In this document: piece by piece, positions 14,001-23,300 of the stretch
Layout of the letters: every line of letters begins with the position of its first letter
How positions within the stretch are numbered: position 1 is the stretch's first letter
Notes under the pieces: model-generated
The model's input: only the letters and a program-made list of their open reading frames with translations
Databases searched by the model: none
Told to the model about the DNA's origin: nothing
Translations under genes and position numbers: made by a program
From: Chrysogorgia sp. JL179-B06
Lineage: Eukaryota > Cnidaria > Anthozoa > Scleralcyonacea > Chrysogorgiidae
Reading direction: 5' to 3'
NCBI GenBank assembly: GCA_035772405.1
Contig: JAYKKM010000049.1
Coordinates: 2,744,001 to 2,808,000, forward strand
Length of the DNA stretch: 64,000 bases

Positions 14001-17000
14001 ATATGGCTTTATAGCTCGTAAGCGGTCTTAACGCAGCTTTTCTGCAATCTGATTGGTTGCTGAGCGGTCTTAACGCAGCTTTTCTGCAATCTCATTGGTC
14101 GCTGAGCGGTCTTTACAAACCGGTAAAGACCGGTCATTATGGAACCGCTGAAAAGATTTAAAAAATTACGAAAAACTCGAGGAAATGTGAGAAATTTAAA
14201 AGAGTCATATAATAAAAACCTTATTAACCTCGTTTGGTTGGTCTTTACGACAAAATTATCCTGCCCTTGGTCTCTTCGCAGACCTCGCTCCTTTGTCGCT
14301 CGGTCTGTACTGAAAGACCCATATGTACTTCTAGTACGTATTCCATATAAGGAAGTGACCGACGAGCAAATAGAAGGCATTGACGAGCAAATAGAAGGCA
14401 TTAACGAACAAATACATGGCACTCGTACCAGCCCGCTGGATGTGGGATTATTAACACGTTACGATATGTTCGATTATCCGCTCTTTTTAAGAAAACTACG
14501 TTCGCTAGCAGGATAAGCTGTACGCATATTGTAAACAGATAATTTATCTTTGTTTTAATATATATTGTAGCTTTGGGAGTTGATTATTTCTCAAGAAAAC
14601 GTTCGTCGAAGACAGCCGTGTTTTTGTTTACAAGATGGTATCCGTATTAGGAAAATTATATTTTGGCATGTTCGATTATCCGCGCTTTTAAAGAGAACTA
14701 AGTTAGCTACCGGGATAAATCTGTACGTATGTTGTAAATAGATAATTTAACTTTCCTTTGATATATTCTATAGCTTTGGGAGTGGTTTATTTCTCAAGAA
14801 AACGTTTGCCAAAGGGTTAGGACCTTTCTTGTTTTGGGGTCGGTTACAATCCAATTAACAAGGAGGCTGGTACGAGGGTTGAACGTGTCAGCTATTTGCT
14901 TGTAAATTATCTATTTGCTCGTCAATGCCTTCTATTTGCGCTTCCTTATAAGGAATACGTACTAGATACCCCTATCGAAAGACCGCGGGCAGCAACCTCG
15001 TTCCCAGGGCATTTTGCCTCCACGGTGGAAGGTCGGCGAAAATGGCCCTGGGACCGGCTGGTCACATGACACCCAGAATTTCTGGGTGTTTAGATATGAT
15101 AATTTTTGTGGTCTTTGTTCCATTGCCTTTGTCTACTTTGTTGACCTGAATAATTGCGAAATATTCAATGCTCTTCAGAGTTGTTCATGTCAGCATTCGT
15201 CGGCATAAAATCAGCTAACAAGCTTTTAATAATCCACCATACATCCATGGTTATCTCTTACGAAAGGTATGAAAAAGCATATATCCAATTTAGCGAAAAC
15301 TATGACAGGCTGAATTAATTGAGTTTTATGGCAAGTCAATTGCATTATAGAATGGACCAGCCGATCCCAGGGCCATTTTCGCCGACCTTCCGCCGTGGAG
15401 GCAAAATGCCATGGGTACGAGGTTGCGCGTTCGGTCAATAAGTGTTTAATAATATCACATGAATGTTCGTGTCGTATTAGTGTTCACAAATTAGTCCGGA
15501 ATCAAATGTTTGGAAAGAAACAAGACGCCCGCTAGGCGTTCACTCGGGCTACTTTTGGGTTAAGTACCGTAGCTTGTTAAAAGACATTGTAAGCGATTTG
15601 AACGCAATATACACAAATCTATAGTTGTTGAGGTAATGATACAGCTCTGTCAGTGCAGGGGTGGTTAAATTTTCCACTGAAATTTTCAACATCGCCAAAC
15701 TGCTCCCACAGTGTTCAGTAAGTCAGCTGAATTATTCTAAAAGGTTCGAGAACTCTTCGTCAAACCAGGTCAAACGCCAAGCTGTCGAAAAGAAAGAACT
15801 TGGCTGCCGAGCACGCTATGCCTCAGTTTCGCAAAGCCTGTCGGGTCTATATCGCGCGGCCGGGAGACTAATGCTCGCGACGCAAAAAACAAAGCCGAAA
15901 CCTAGACTCGGCTACCACAAGTAGCCCGAGTAATAACAATTACGACTATGTCGCTGCCAAAACGTGTTAATTATCCTTTGACCTCTGTACATCGTTTCCA
16001 GCGTCTTGTTGACATAAGGACGATGTTACTTAACTCGTCTTCGCCTATTTTGGTTCGAAGATAGGTTTAATTTAAGATTTATGACAAGACCCTTTTCGCC
16101 CAAACATAATTAATTTTCAGACAAATGGGTGGGGGCTGCAGCCCACCAGCTTCCCCGCCCCGTAACTTATTGCATTGTCAATAACACTGAGCCTGAAATT
16201 AAAGTACCTATCCGGGGTTTTGGGATTTTACATATTCTTAATCTTTGGGTTCTACCAAGAAGAAATGTAATATATCTTGTCGTTCGAAAATTTCAGCTTG
16301 ATGCCTTTTTTCCCTGCTAAAGTTAATTTACTATTCAGAGGAAATGACGTCAAAGCAGGGACACGCGAAGTCATTGCATATATATTGCACACCAGCTGTT
16401 GTGGTCTAGTGGTTACCACACATGTCTATGAGCTGGGAGACACAGGTTCAAATCCTGGGTCGGACCTCCACTCAGGGTCTTAAAAATAGTCGAGGAGAAC
16501 GTGCTGCCTTTGCAATAATATCAGCAAATGGTAAGACTTTCGGGTCTTCTCGGATAACGACCTTAAATCGTAGGCCCTCGGAACCCCTATCAATTGGGCT
16601 TCCAGCCTGTTGGGGTACAGTAAAATCCCGCGTATAAGAACCTACTATTTTCCAGGTCAGGGTGAATAGGTTCTGACATATATTTGATGCATAAGACAAA
16701 ATAAGCCTGTTTAGGTTCTTAAATAGGTTCTTATTTTTTCAAAGAGTGGTGCAGGTCATGAAATTTTAAATACACAGATGTATAACATAGGTGTGATGTG
16801 AAAGTTACTAGATTTTAGACATTAGATTCATGAAATGCTACTTAACAGTGATATTGAAGAATATCATTTGTTTTGTTGACAATTTTATTATGCCAGTAGA
16901 AGTTGAAAGTTAGTGCTGTTTCATATAAAGTCTGAAACACTTTCATGAAAGTAAATTTTGCAGTCTAGGAGTTTAATACCCTCAAATACATTTATCTGGA

Positions 17001-19978
17001 ACTGTATAAATCATTGCCAAGCCTTCAGTCTTATTTCTCATTCCATAACAATTACATGCCACCAAATAAGAACCTTTTCCAAATTTCAGGCTGAATTGGT
17101 TCTTATAAAAATGGGTGTCTAAATGGCAAATTTCAGGCTGCGGGATTTTACTGTATTCCGTACACCAAAGAGTGATAAATCTAATAAACTAATAGCGAAG
17201 CGTACAGTTACTATTTATAGACCAAAACTCAGACAAACAAACCAAATCTGACTACCAAATGAATCATTTCCTATTGTTTAGGACGTGAATTTAATTATAG
17301 ACTCAGACAAACAATGACAAATACGTCATCTGTGCGCAACGCTATTCAACAGTGAAATACAAAGAAAATTTAGCTCTGAACTTTAAACACACCTGTTTAG
17401 ATAAAATTCGCTCGATTCCCAAACTTTCATTCTATTTTACTGCTGAATCAATGTGCAATGTTTTTGCGTGTCCCTGCCTTGACGTCATTTCGTGTGAATA
17501 GTAAATCACTGTAGGGCAGGGGAAAAGGGGTCATCACCTACCTATACTATCAAGTTTTGTGATTGGTTGATTAAAACAATAAAACAATAGAATCAACCAC
17601 AAAGAAACCAATGTCCTAACCTAACCACTTTTGTTCCATATAGCCAATCGCAAAACCTGTTCATTTTAGGTACGTATTTACTGGGGAAAAGGTATGAAGA
17701 TGAAATTTTCGCACGACAAGATAGTTTACAATTATTCTCAAGACATTCCAAAGATCACAAATATGTAAAATTCCCAAACCTCGGATAGGTACTTTAACTC
17801 TGATACTAACCCTTATTGCATACAATATATTACAATGCTAATAATATTGCTTACAACATATGCAATAATTGTAAAATGCTATTCATTGTTTTCCAAGATG
17901 CCTACCGCCCGTGTGGTTTACGCGAAATATTTAGAAAGATCAAGAGCAAGATCATTGGTGGCAACACGGCCGTCAAAGGCTCGTGGCCTTGGCAAGCAGC
18001 TATATTATTTTCGCAAAAAATGGACAACGTTTGGTGTGGCGGCGCATTGATAAACCACGAGTGGGTATTGACAGCTGCCCATTGTTTCGATCGAAGTCAA
18101 CAGGCAGATCACTACACGGTTATTTTAGGTAAGTTGAACAATGATAGTGTGTTATCAAGTATACGAGAGTTTTGAGTCTGGTTGACATCTTGGTTAACGC
18201 GGGCGCACGACGAGAATTCGCTTTTATGCAATAGTCTACACATAGAAACAAAGAAAGAACTAACGTAGCCTTATAAATCTATTGTTGATGTTCCTAGCAG
18301 GAAGTTATTTTGGGATGGGGTACTTAAGTGATGAAATGCACAGAAGCTTGATCATTGACTGTTATTGTTCTAATTGCTGTTGTTGTTATTATTATTATTT
18401 ACATTATTATTTTACCATCATCATCACTATCATCACCATCATCATCACAATCACTATCATCACCATCATCACAATCACCATCATAACCATCATCACAATC
18501 ACCATCAGAATAACCACCATCATCATCACCATCATCATCACAATCACCATCACAATAACCACCATCATCATCATCACCATCACAATAACCACCATCATCA
18601 TTATCACAATCATCATCATAACCATCATCACCATCATCACAATCACCATCATAACCATCATCACCATCTTCACAATCATCATCATAACCATCATCACAAT
18701 CACCATCACAATAACCACCATCATCATTATCACAATCACCATCATAACCATCATCACAATCACCATCATAACCATCATCACAATCACCATCACAATAACC
18801 ACCATCATCATCACCACCACAATAACCATCATCACAATCACCATCACAATAACCACCATCATCATCACAATCACCATCACAATAACCACCATCATCATTA
18901 TCACAATCACCATCATAACCATCATCACCATCATCACAATCACTATCATAACCATCATCACAATCACCATCACAATAACCACCATCATCATCACCATCAT
19001 CATCACAATCACTATCACAATAACCACCATCATCATCACAATCACCATCACAATAACCACCACCATCATCACAATCATCATCATCACCATCATAACGATC
19101 ACCATCATCACAATCATCACCTCGGAAATGGCTAAAAGGGATGACTCAAAATTGTCTGGTCTTCATTGTTGGTTTGGTTACGGTTAGCTATACAGTTAGG
19201 GCTAGGTTTAAGGTTAGGATCAAGGTTAAGATTAGGATTGGGATTAGACTAGTTCTTGAAAATGGGAAGGATCGCCACCATAACAAGCTGCAATTTCTCC
19301 ATATTACTATATGAAAAATTTCTGCGAAAGATGGACGAACGATATATTATTCAGAATGAGTTTCTAAGAAAGATCATGTCACTCGAGCTAAGAGTTTCCG
19401 AGTCCCAAATAGATTTATTCTACTTATAGTTTATCTTCTTTTATCAAGGGGAGCATGACGTTCTCACGGCAGAGTCGGACGAGCAACGTATCAACGTCAA
19501 TAAGATACTAGTTCATCCAGGCTATGACATACAACGGAAGAGCTACGATATCGCTCTGCTTCATCTCAGCTCTCCCGCCAATTACACAGCCAGCATCCTT
19601 CCTATCTGCCTCCCGGACACCACGTTCCCTCCTGGGACACAGTGCGTAATCGCCGGTTGGGGGACACGCACTGTCAACGTCAAGGACTTCCCGCAGTTCC
19701 TCCAAGAAGCGGTTGTCCCCACGATGGCCCAAGACGTTTGCCAAAGTTTCTACCAAAGTATTGTCACTATTACGCCGGACATGATGTGCGCCGGGTACAC
19801 CACGGGGACAATCGATGCATGCCAGGGTGACAGCGGGGGACCACTGATGTGCCAACGGGGCAACAAGTGGTACTTGGCAGGGTTGACGAGCTTTGGGTTT
19901 GACTGCGCCGCTAAGGGGTACCCAGGAGTGTATGCGAACGTCGTGAATCTCAGACACTGGGTTTTCTCTCAGATTTAA
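4754..19978 (+). CDS. mosaic serine protease (MAM-EGF-EGF-trypsin), 3' part
   Basis: Gene-level entry. Exons 4754-5010, 10544-10655, 11486-11602, 12315-12416, 17898-18128 and 19449-19978 join with consistent phases (1-0, 0-1, 1-1, 1-1, 1-1, 1-stop) at GT-AG borders. The product is a secreted or cell-surface protein with the end of a MAM domain, two EGF-like modules and a C-terminal S1 peptidase domain. The peptidase has the activation site (K-IIGG), His in LTAAHC, Asp in YDIALLHL and Ser in GDSGGP. The Asp of [10 protein letters not shown] at the base of the pocket predicts cleavage after Lys or Arg. Module borders fall on phase-1 introns, usual for shuffled extracellular domains. The signal peptide and first exons are missing from what I can see; the gene may begin left of the window. 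Physiological role unknown. Confidence 0.85.
5011..6057. other. intron: CCTAACC-like run and retroelement scrap
   Basis: At 5405-5510 there is an imperfect run of CCTAACC-type units, too irregular for a true telomeric repeat. At 5517-5558 the sequence CTGAAGATGACCGCCGCTGA, followed by CTCGAAACGTCAG, resembles tails seen in Penelope-like and related retroelements. A related inverted fragment occurs at about 19137-19260. No gene. Confidence 0.45.
6058..6386. repeat. 21-bp minisatellite, left part
   Basis: About 16 tandem copies of a 21-base unit, CAATTAGAAATTATACTAAA plus one base, with an ACAAC variant in the last units. It is contiguous in sequence type with 7207-8815; a MITE has split the array. 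Because 21 is a multiple of three it stays open in several frames, but this is not a gene. Confidence 0.95.
6389..7204. mobile_element. Tc1/mariner-type MITE, copy 2, inside minisatellite
   Basis: Same family as 564-1390, with ends CCGGGTGACCC and GGGTCACCCGG and TA flanks at 6387-6388 and 7205-7206. Minisatellite units lie directly on both sides, so it inserted into a TA of an existing array. It keeps the same transposase-like remnant, on the - strand near 6735-6900, with a small deletion relative to copy 1. Confidence 0.85.
7207..8815. repeat. 21-bp minisatellite, main part
   Basis: About 76 tandem copies of the same 21-base unit. Variants include AAAGTATACT, TATAAATT and ACTACAAC units; some blocks of variants recur in order (for example near 7300-7390 and 7605-7700), showing segmental duplication inside the array. 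Long frames on both strands (IRNYTKT and SNCFSII repeats) are by-products of the unit length. Confidence 0.95.
8817..10126 (-). mobile_element. Penelope-like element, decayed, with inverted terminal copies
   Basis: A decayed Penelope-like reverse transcriptase on the - strand lies between inverted copies of one 70-base segment (about 8817-8890 and 10062-10126, both containing AAATCAAACGTTTGCGGTTATA or its complement). Such terminal copies fit the pseudo-LTR arrangement of Penelope-like elements. On the - strand 8885-8925 reads GTCCTGTTTACGGGACGAAA after a CTCACGA, similar to the hammerhead-ribozyme core known from these elements but with an altered core base. Confidence 0.65.
9145..10064 (-). 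pseudogene. Penelope-like reverse transcriptase fragment
   Basis: The - strand from about 10060 reads a reverse-transcriptase palm region: a [15 protein letters not shown] motif near 9960-9990, then [15 protein letters not shown] (catalytic YVDD) near 9845-9895, then an open frame at 9435-9869 with the thumb motifs [15 protein letters not shown] and [16 protein letters not shown], typical of Penelope-like elements. Below 9435 similarity continues ([15 protein letters not shown]) into a degenerate C-terminal region where GIY-YIG endonucleases usually sit; GVYR is visible but stops follow. The 5' part of the reverse transcriptase is absent. Not functional. Confidence 0.75.
10544..10655 (+). CDS. 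exon: MAM domain, C-terminal part
   Basis: Acceptor CTTGCGATTAG and donor GCCAG|GTAAGAG. It encodes IIFEAVSG, then [11 protein letters not shown] and a closing Cys, the classic end of a MAM domain. Start phase 0 matches exon 4754-5010; end phase 1 matches the following EGF exon. Confidence 0.85.
11341..11418 (+). repeat. tRNA-derived SINE-like segment
   Basis: TAGTTCAATGGTTAG resembles a pol III A box and GGTTCGATCCCTG a B box, about 45 bases apart, with flanks TCTCG and CGAGA able to pair as an acceptor stem. A normal 5+7+5 anticodon arm does not form, so a SINE head is more likely than a working tRNA. It is intronic. Confidence 0.5.
11486..11602 (+). CDS. exon: EGF-like module 1
   Basis: A symmetrical 1-1 exon of 117 bases. 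It encodes [17 protein letters not shown]..., six Cys in EGF spacing, with the D-x-D-E start and the N...Y/F pattern of calcium-binding EGF domains. Acceptor CACCGTAG, donor G|GTTGGT (a weak donor). Confidence 0.85.
   Translation, partial: TPTNARRSLVTRTAYAQILLVLTRASVTRDTVETEWTA
12315..12416 (+). CDS. exon: EGF-like module 2
   Basis: A symmetrical 1-1 exon of 102 bases. It encodes [20 protein letters not shown] then FSCKCN and a last Cys, a second calcium-binding-type EGF module. Acceptor AAAGATTTAG, donor G|GTAAGT. The loop between Cys 5 and Cys 6 is short. Confidence 0.85.
12730..13175. mobile_element. dispersed MITE-like family, copy 2 of 3
   Basis: Inverted relative to copy 1: it starts at the ACACCCAGAATTTCTGGGTG palindrome end and finishes GGCAAAATGCCCTGGGAACG then AGGTTG. 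Intronic, non-coding. Confidence 0.7.
13176..14319. other. intron, no gene; 44-bp tandem duplication
   Basis: No coding signal. At 14023-14110 a 44-base unit (GCGGTCTTAACGCAGCTTTT...) is tandemly duplicated with a third partial copy. Confidence 0.45.
14320..14975. repeat. inverted-repeat element with internal duplication
   Basis: The left end (CTAGTACGTATTCCATATAA, then repeated GACGAGCAAATAGAAGGCAT units) recurs inverted at about 14880-14975. Between them a segment of about 135 bases (14465-14605) is repeated directly at 14670-14810. Transposon-like, family unknown. Confidence 0.55.
14993..15427. mobile_element. dispersed MITE-like family, copy 3 of 3
   Basis: Complete-looking copy with inverted ends CAACCTCGTTCCCAGGGCAT and ATGGGTACGAGGTTG, shared with copies at 2571 and 12730. 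It has the same internal ACACCCAGAATTTCTGGGTG palindrome. Confidence 0.75.
15428..16189. other. intron, repeat-derived, no gene
   Basis: Contains ACAAGACGCCCGCTAGGCGT near 15520 and GTAGCCCGAG near 15920, pieces of a repeat family also present around 50200 and 59740-60540. No supported gene. Confidence 0.4.
16395..16470 (+). repeat. tRNA-derived SINE-like head
   Basis: GTGGTCTAGTGGTTACCACA (A-box-like) and GGTTCAAATCC (B-box-like) are spaced about 35 bases apart. The anticodon arm does not fold normally, so this is read as a SINE head. It continues into a GC-richer body to about 16610. Confidence 0.5.
16618..17153. mobile_element. Tc1/mariner-type MITE
   Basis: Inverted ends CAGTAAAATCCCGC and GCGGGATTTTACTG are flanked by TA (16616-16617 and 17154-17155). 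Arms also share AAGAACC and AGGTTCTTA blocks. No coding capacity. Confidence 0.7.
17533..17630. repeat. 95-bp dispersed repeat, copy A
   Basis: CACCTACCTATACTATCAAG ... CCAATGTCCTAACC is almost identical to 51555-51650. An internal GATTGGTTGATT and AATCAACC pair forms a short inverted repeat. Confidence 0.75.
17898..18128 (+). CDS. exon: trypsin domain, N-terminal half
   Basis: Acceptor TTTTCCAAG, donor TTTTAG|GTAAGT, phases 1-1. It encodes YRPCG (the Cys linking to the catalytic chain), the activation site [30 protein letters not shown] with the catalytic His, and TVILG at the exon end, the usual intron position before GEHD. Confidence 0.92.
18370..19130. repeat. CAT/CAC/AAC-type microsatellite region
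   Basis: About 700 bases of imperfect trinucleotide repeats made of CAT, CAC and AAT/AAC units, almost free of G on the + strand. Higher-order blocks (ATCACAATCACCATCACAAT) recur. It lies in the intron between the two protease exons. The resulting His- or Ile-rich open frames are artefacts. Confidence 0.92.
19449..19978 (+). CDS. exon: trypsin domain, C-terminal half and stop
   Basis: Acceptor CTTTTATCAAG. It encodes [31 protein letters not shown] (catalytic Asp), [15 protein letters not shown] and [12 protein letters not shown] (catalytic Ser and S1-pocket Asp), ending [16 protein letters not shown] then TAA at 19976-19978. All expected S1 landmarks are present, so an active enzyme is predicted. 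It is more GC-rich than the surrounding introns. Confidence 0.95.
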
Positions 19979-20117
19979 AAAACATCATTTGCATAAATTT
20001 TTATCCCAAATTCAAAGAACGATATTACAGAAAACATGCATTCGATCATCAGTATGCTGCACTTCGATGGAATCCATCATTGACGGTAAAAAGATCAAAA
20101 TAGAGATAATATATAAT

Positions 20118-20364
20118 CTACTGGTTATTCACTAGGATCGATCTGTTGTTCGAGATATCATTCTCCGCTTCGAGTCTCCGGTATTTCGGCTTAAAGAGCA
20201 AGATAAAGACTAACGTTACAACAGCAGTCGAACCGGCCATGAAGTACGCCGAATGAGTCATATCCAAGTTGCCAGATTCACACGAGGACCTCTTGGATTG
20301 TTCCTTCGTTAAAGGAGTGCCAAGAAATTGAGCTACGAGGATTATGATTATCATAGTCACTTGG
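20118..20364 (-). CDS. slc49a3: slc49a3 exon 9 (last)
   Basis: Acceptor TTTTTTTAG. It encodes QVTMIIIILVAQFLG, a hydrophilic loop, then AYFMAGSTAVVTLVFILLF (last helix) and the cytoplasmic tail KPKYRRLEAEND, ending TAG at 20118-20120. The stop lies 139 bases from the stop of the convergent protease gene. Confidence 0.9.
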
Positions 20365-23300
20365 CTAAAAAAACAGAGGAAGTTCACTGAGAGAGAATTA
20401 AAGAATTCAAAGTGACCCTATGATAAAATTGTTGGTGTTCCACATTGTTATGTATACCATGTAAAAAACGATAGTCGAGTGTTTTAATGACCCGATATAG
20501 CCCGCGTACTGAGAGTTTTTTGAATAGCTTCAAAAACATCCATTTATATATGCTTTGTTGGCAGTCCGCCATTGTGTTTGGATTTTGATTTTAGAAGCAT
20601 TGACCTCTATATATAACTGGATCTGCGGGGTCCCATTACCAATGACTCACAAAAAGTGTCGTACACCCAAAAGCATTTTCATACGGCATTTTCCTTCTTC
20701 AAAAACGAAACTCGACAAAAAACTTAAAACAAACTGCAACAGATGTTCCTTATGACCAAAAAAACATTCCAAAAAGCTTTCAACGCTTGTCAACACTCGG
20801 ACTGATGTATAAAATGGCGACTATATAATTATCTAAAAACCGCTATATTACTAAAAGAAAAGGACTCCAGCTGACGCCATTCTTTTTACGACATGTTTTT
20901 GGGGAGATCCCGCAGTCCAGTGAATAGAGGTCAGTGTTTTAGAAGCACTGCACTCGCATAGGACTAAGTCGAAGACTTTAGGAGAAGAGTTTAAAATGTT
21001 AAATTAAATTAAGTTAAATTGAGTTTAAAATGTTGACGCAAAACGTGTACGTGTATTTTATTTCAGCCTTTAATTTTTGGTCACATGCTGGCATGCACCA
21101 CTGACACTTGGTGGATAGCGTTGGGAGAATGTTGGATAAGTAAATTGTTTGATAGAGAATGCAAACTGATGATGAACAAGGAATGGGACAGAGAGATACT
21201 CAGGAAAACGACGTATAAGATATAGGAAGTAATAAAGTAAATGGTTTGAACCTAGGAGTATAGTTGATCATCTTCACGTATTTTACGACCCTACAACAAT
21301 ACATCGTGTAGCCCACAAACCTATGACAACCTTTGCGACATATATTGACTGACGTGAAAGACAAAGAACAGCCTCACGAAAGACAGGGTGCAATTTATAA
21401 GATCAAGGACGCTGGTTGCCAGGACACTGAACACAATCGAAACGGGGACAGAACTAATCACATTGCTGAACACCATGTACAAACAAAACACGACATTGAC
21501 TGGGACTAGGCTGAAGGTGATACGCCTTCAGGGTATCGCTAGAAAGTATACTAATTCCAGGGAGAGTACGAAGGTTAGTACAAGGGTTAATATTAGGGCG
21601 AGGTTTAGTATAAAGGTTTGAAAAATAACCCTAACCCAAAATCAAACCCTTATACTAACCGTCACCCTAATATTAATCTTCATAATAACCTTCGTGCGAA
21701 CCCTGGAACAACTAGTTTTCAGTCTTTCCACGGAAACCTTATTTTAAAGTATACTTTCTAGTGATTTGCATTTGAAGTCGATAAAATTCTCAGTTGTTTT
21801 GCTTATATACTAAAATATATGGTATTTAGTTTGTTCCGTAGCTGTGTCCTAACTTGTTAAACTCTCTATTACGAGAAATGTTAACAAGTATCTTCGTCTG
21901 CGCTATAGTACTATCTCAGCGCAATTAGCTCAATAGCTAAATCATTTTACTGGTCATCAGATGATACAGATTGCATATGTAACCTTTGCTCTACCGTCAT
22001 GATGGTTAGATAATCTCAATGATTAGAATCTCGATGGTTAGACCATCTCGATGGTTAGACCATCTCGATGGTTAGACCATCTCGATGGTTAGACCATCTC
22101 GATGGTTAGACCATCTCGATGGTAAGACCATCTCGATGGTTAGACTATCTCGATGGTTAAACCATCTCAATGGTTAGACCATCTCGATGGTTAGACCATC
22201 TCGATCGTTTTTCCATCTCGATGGTTAGACCATCTCGATGGTTAGACCATCTCGATGGTTAGACCATCTCGATGGTTAGACCATCTCGATGGTTAGACCA
22301 TCTCGATAGTTAGATCATCTCAATGGTAAGACCATCTCAATGGTTAGCCCATCTCGATGGTTAGCCCATCTCGATGGTTAGACCATCTCGATCGTTAGAC
22401 CATCTCGATCGTTAGCCCATCTCGATCGTTAGCCCATCTCGATGGTTAGCCCATCTCGATGGTTAGACCATCTCGATGGTTAGACCATCTCGATGGTTAG
22501 ACCATCTCGATGGTTAGACTATCTCGATGGTTAAACCATCTCAATGGTTAGACCATCTCGATCGTTAGACCATCTCGATCGTTAGACCATCTCGATCGTT
22601 AGCCCATCTCGATCGTTAGACCATCTCGATCGTTAGACCATCTCGATGGTTAGACCATCTCGATGGTTAGACCATCTCGATGGTTAGACCATCTCGATGG
22701 TTAGACCATCTCGATGGTTAGACTATCTCGATGGTTAGACCATCTCGATGGTTAGACCATCTCGATGGTTAGACCATCTCGATGGTTAGACCATCTCGAT
22801 AGTTAGCCCATCTCGATGGTTAGCCCATCTCGATGGTTAGCCCATCTCGATGGTTAGCCCATCTCGATGGTTAGACCATCTCGATGGTTAGACCATCTCG
22901 ATGGTTAGACCATCTCGATGGTTAGACCATCTCGATGGTTAGACCATCTCGATGGTTAGACCATCTCGATGGTTAGACTATCTCGATGGTTAAACCATCT
23001 CAATGGTTAGACCATCTCAATGGTTAGATCATCTCAATGGTTAGATCATCTCAATGGTTAGATCATCTCAATGGTTAGACCATCTCAATGGTTAGACCAT
23101 CTCGATGGTTAGACCATCTCGATGGTTAGACCATCTCAATGGTTAGATCATCTCAATGGTTAGATCATCTCAATGGTTAGACCATCTCGATGGTTAGATC
23201 ATCTCGATGGTTAGATCATCTCAATGGTTAGATTATCTCGATGGTTAGACCATCTCGATGGTTAGACCATCTCGATGGTTAGACCATCTCAATGGTTAGA

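Larger units (their letters stand above)
16190..17805. repeat. nested foldback element
   Basis: The outer arms match in inverted orientation: AAAGTACCTATCCGGGGTTT near 16200 against AAACCTCGGATAGGTACTTT near 17780, and AAATGACGTCAAAGCAGGGA near 16342 against TCCCTGCCTTGACGTCATTT near 17475. A SINE-like piece, a mariner-type MITE and a 95-base dispersed repeat are inserted within it. Confidence 0.6.

Noticed and set aside
14139..14516. 125-codon + strand frame beginning [10 protein letters not shown]
   Set aside because: It runs into a repeated inverted-repeat element (GACGAGCAAATAGAAGGCAT units), shows no domain and has no splice or promoter context.
18282..19187. Long frames encoding His/Asn-rich or Ile/Thr-rich proteins
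   Set aside because: They are translations of a CAT/CAC microsatellite open in several frames on both strands, inside an intron.
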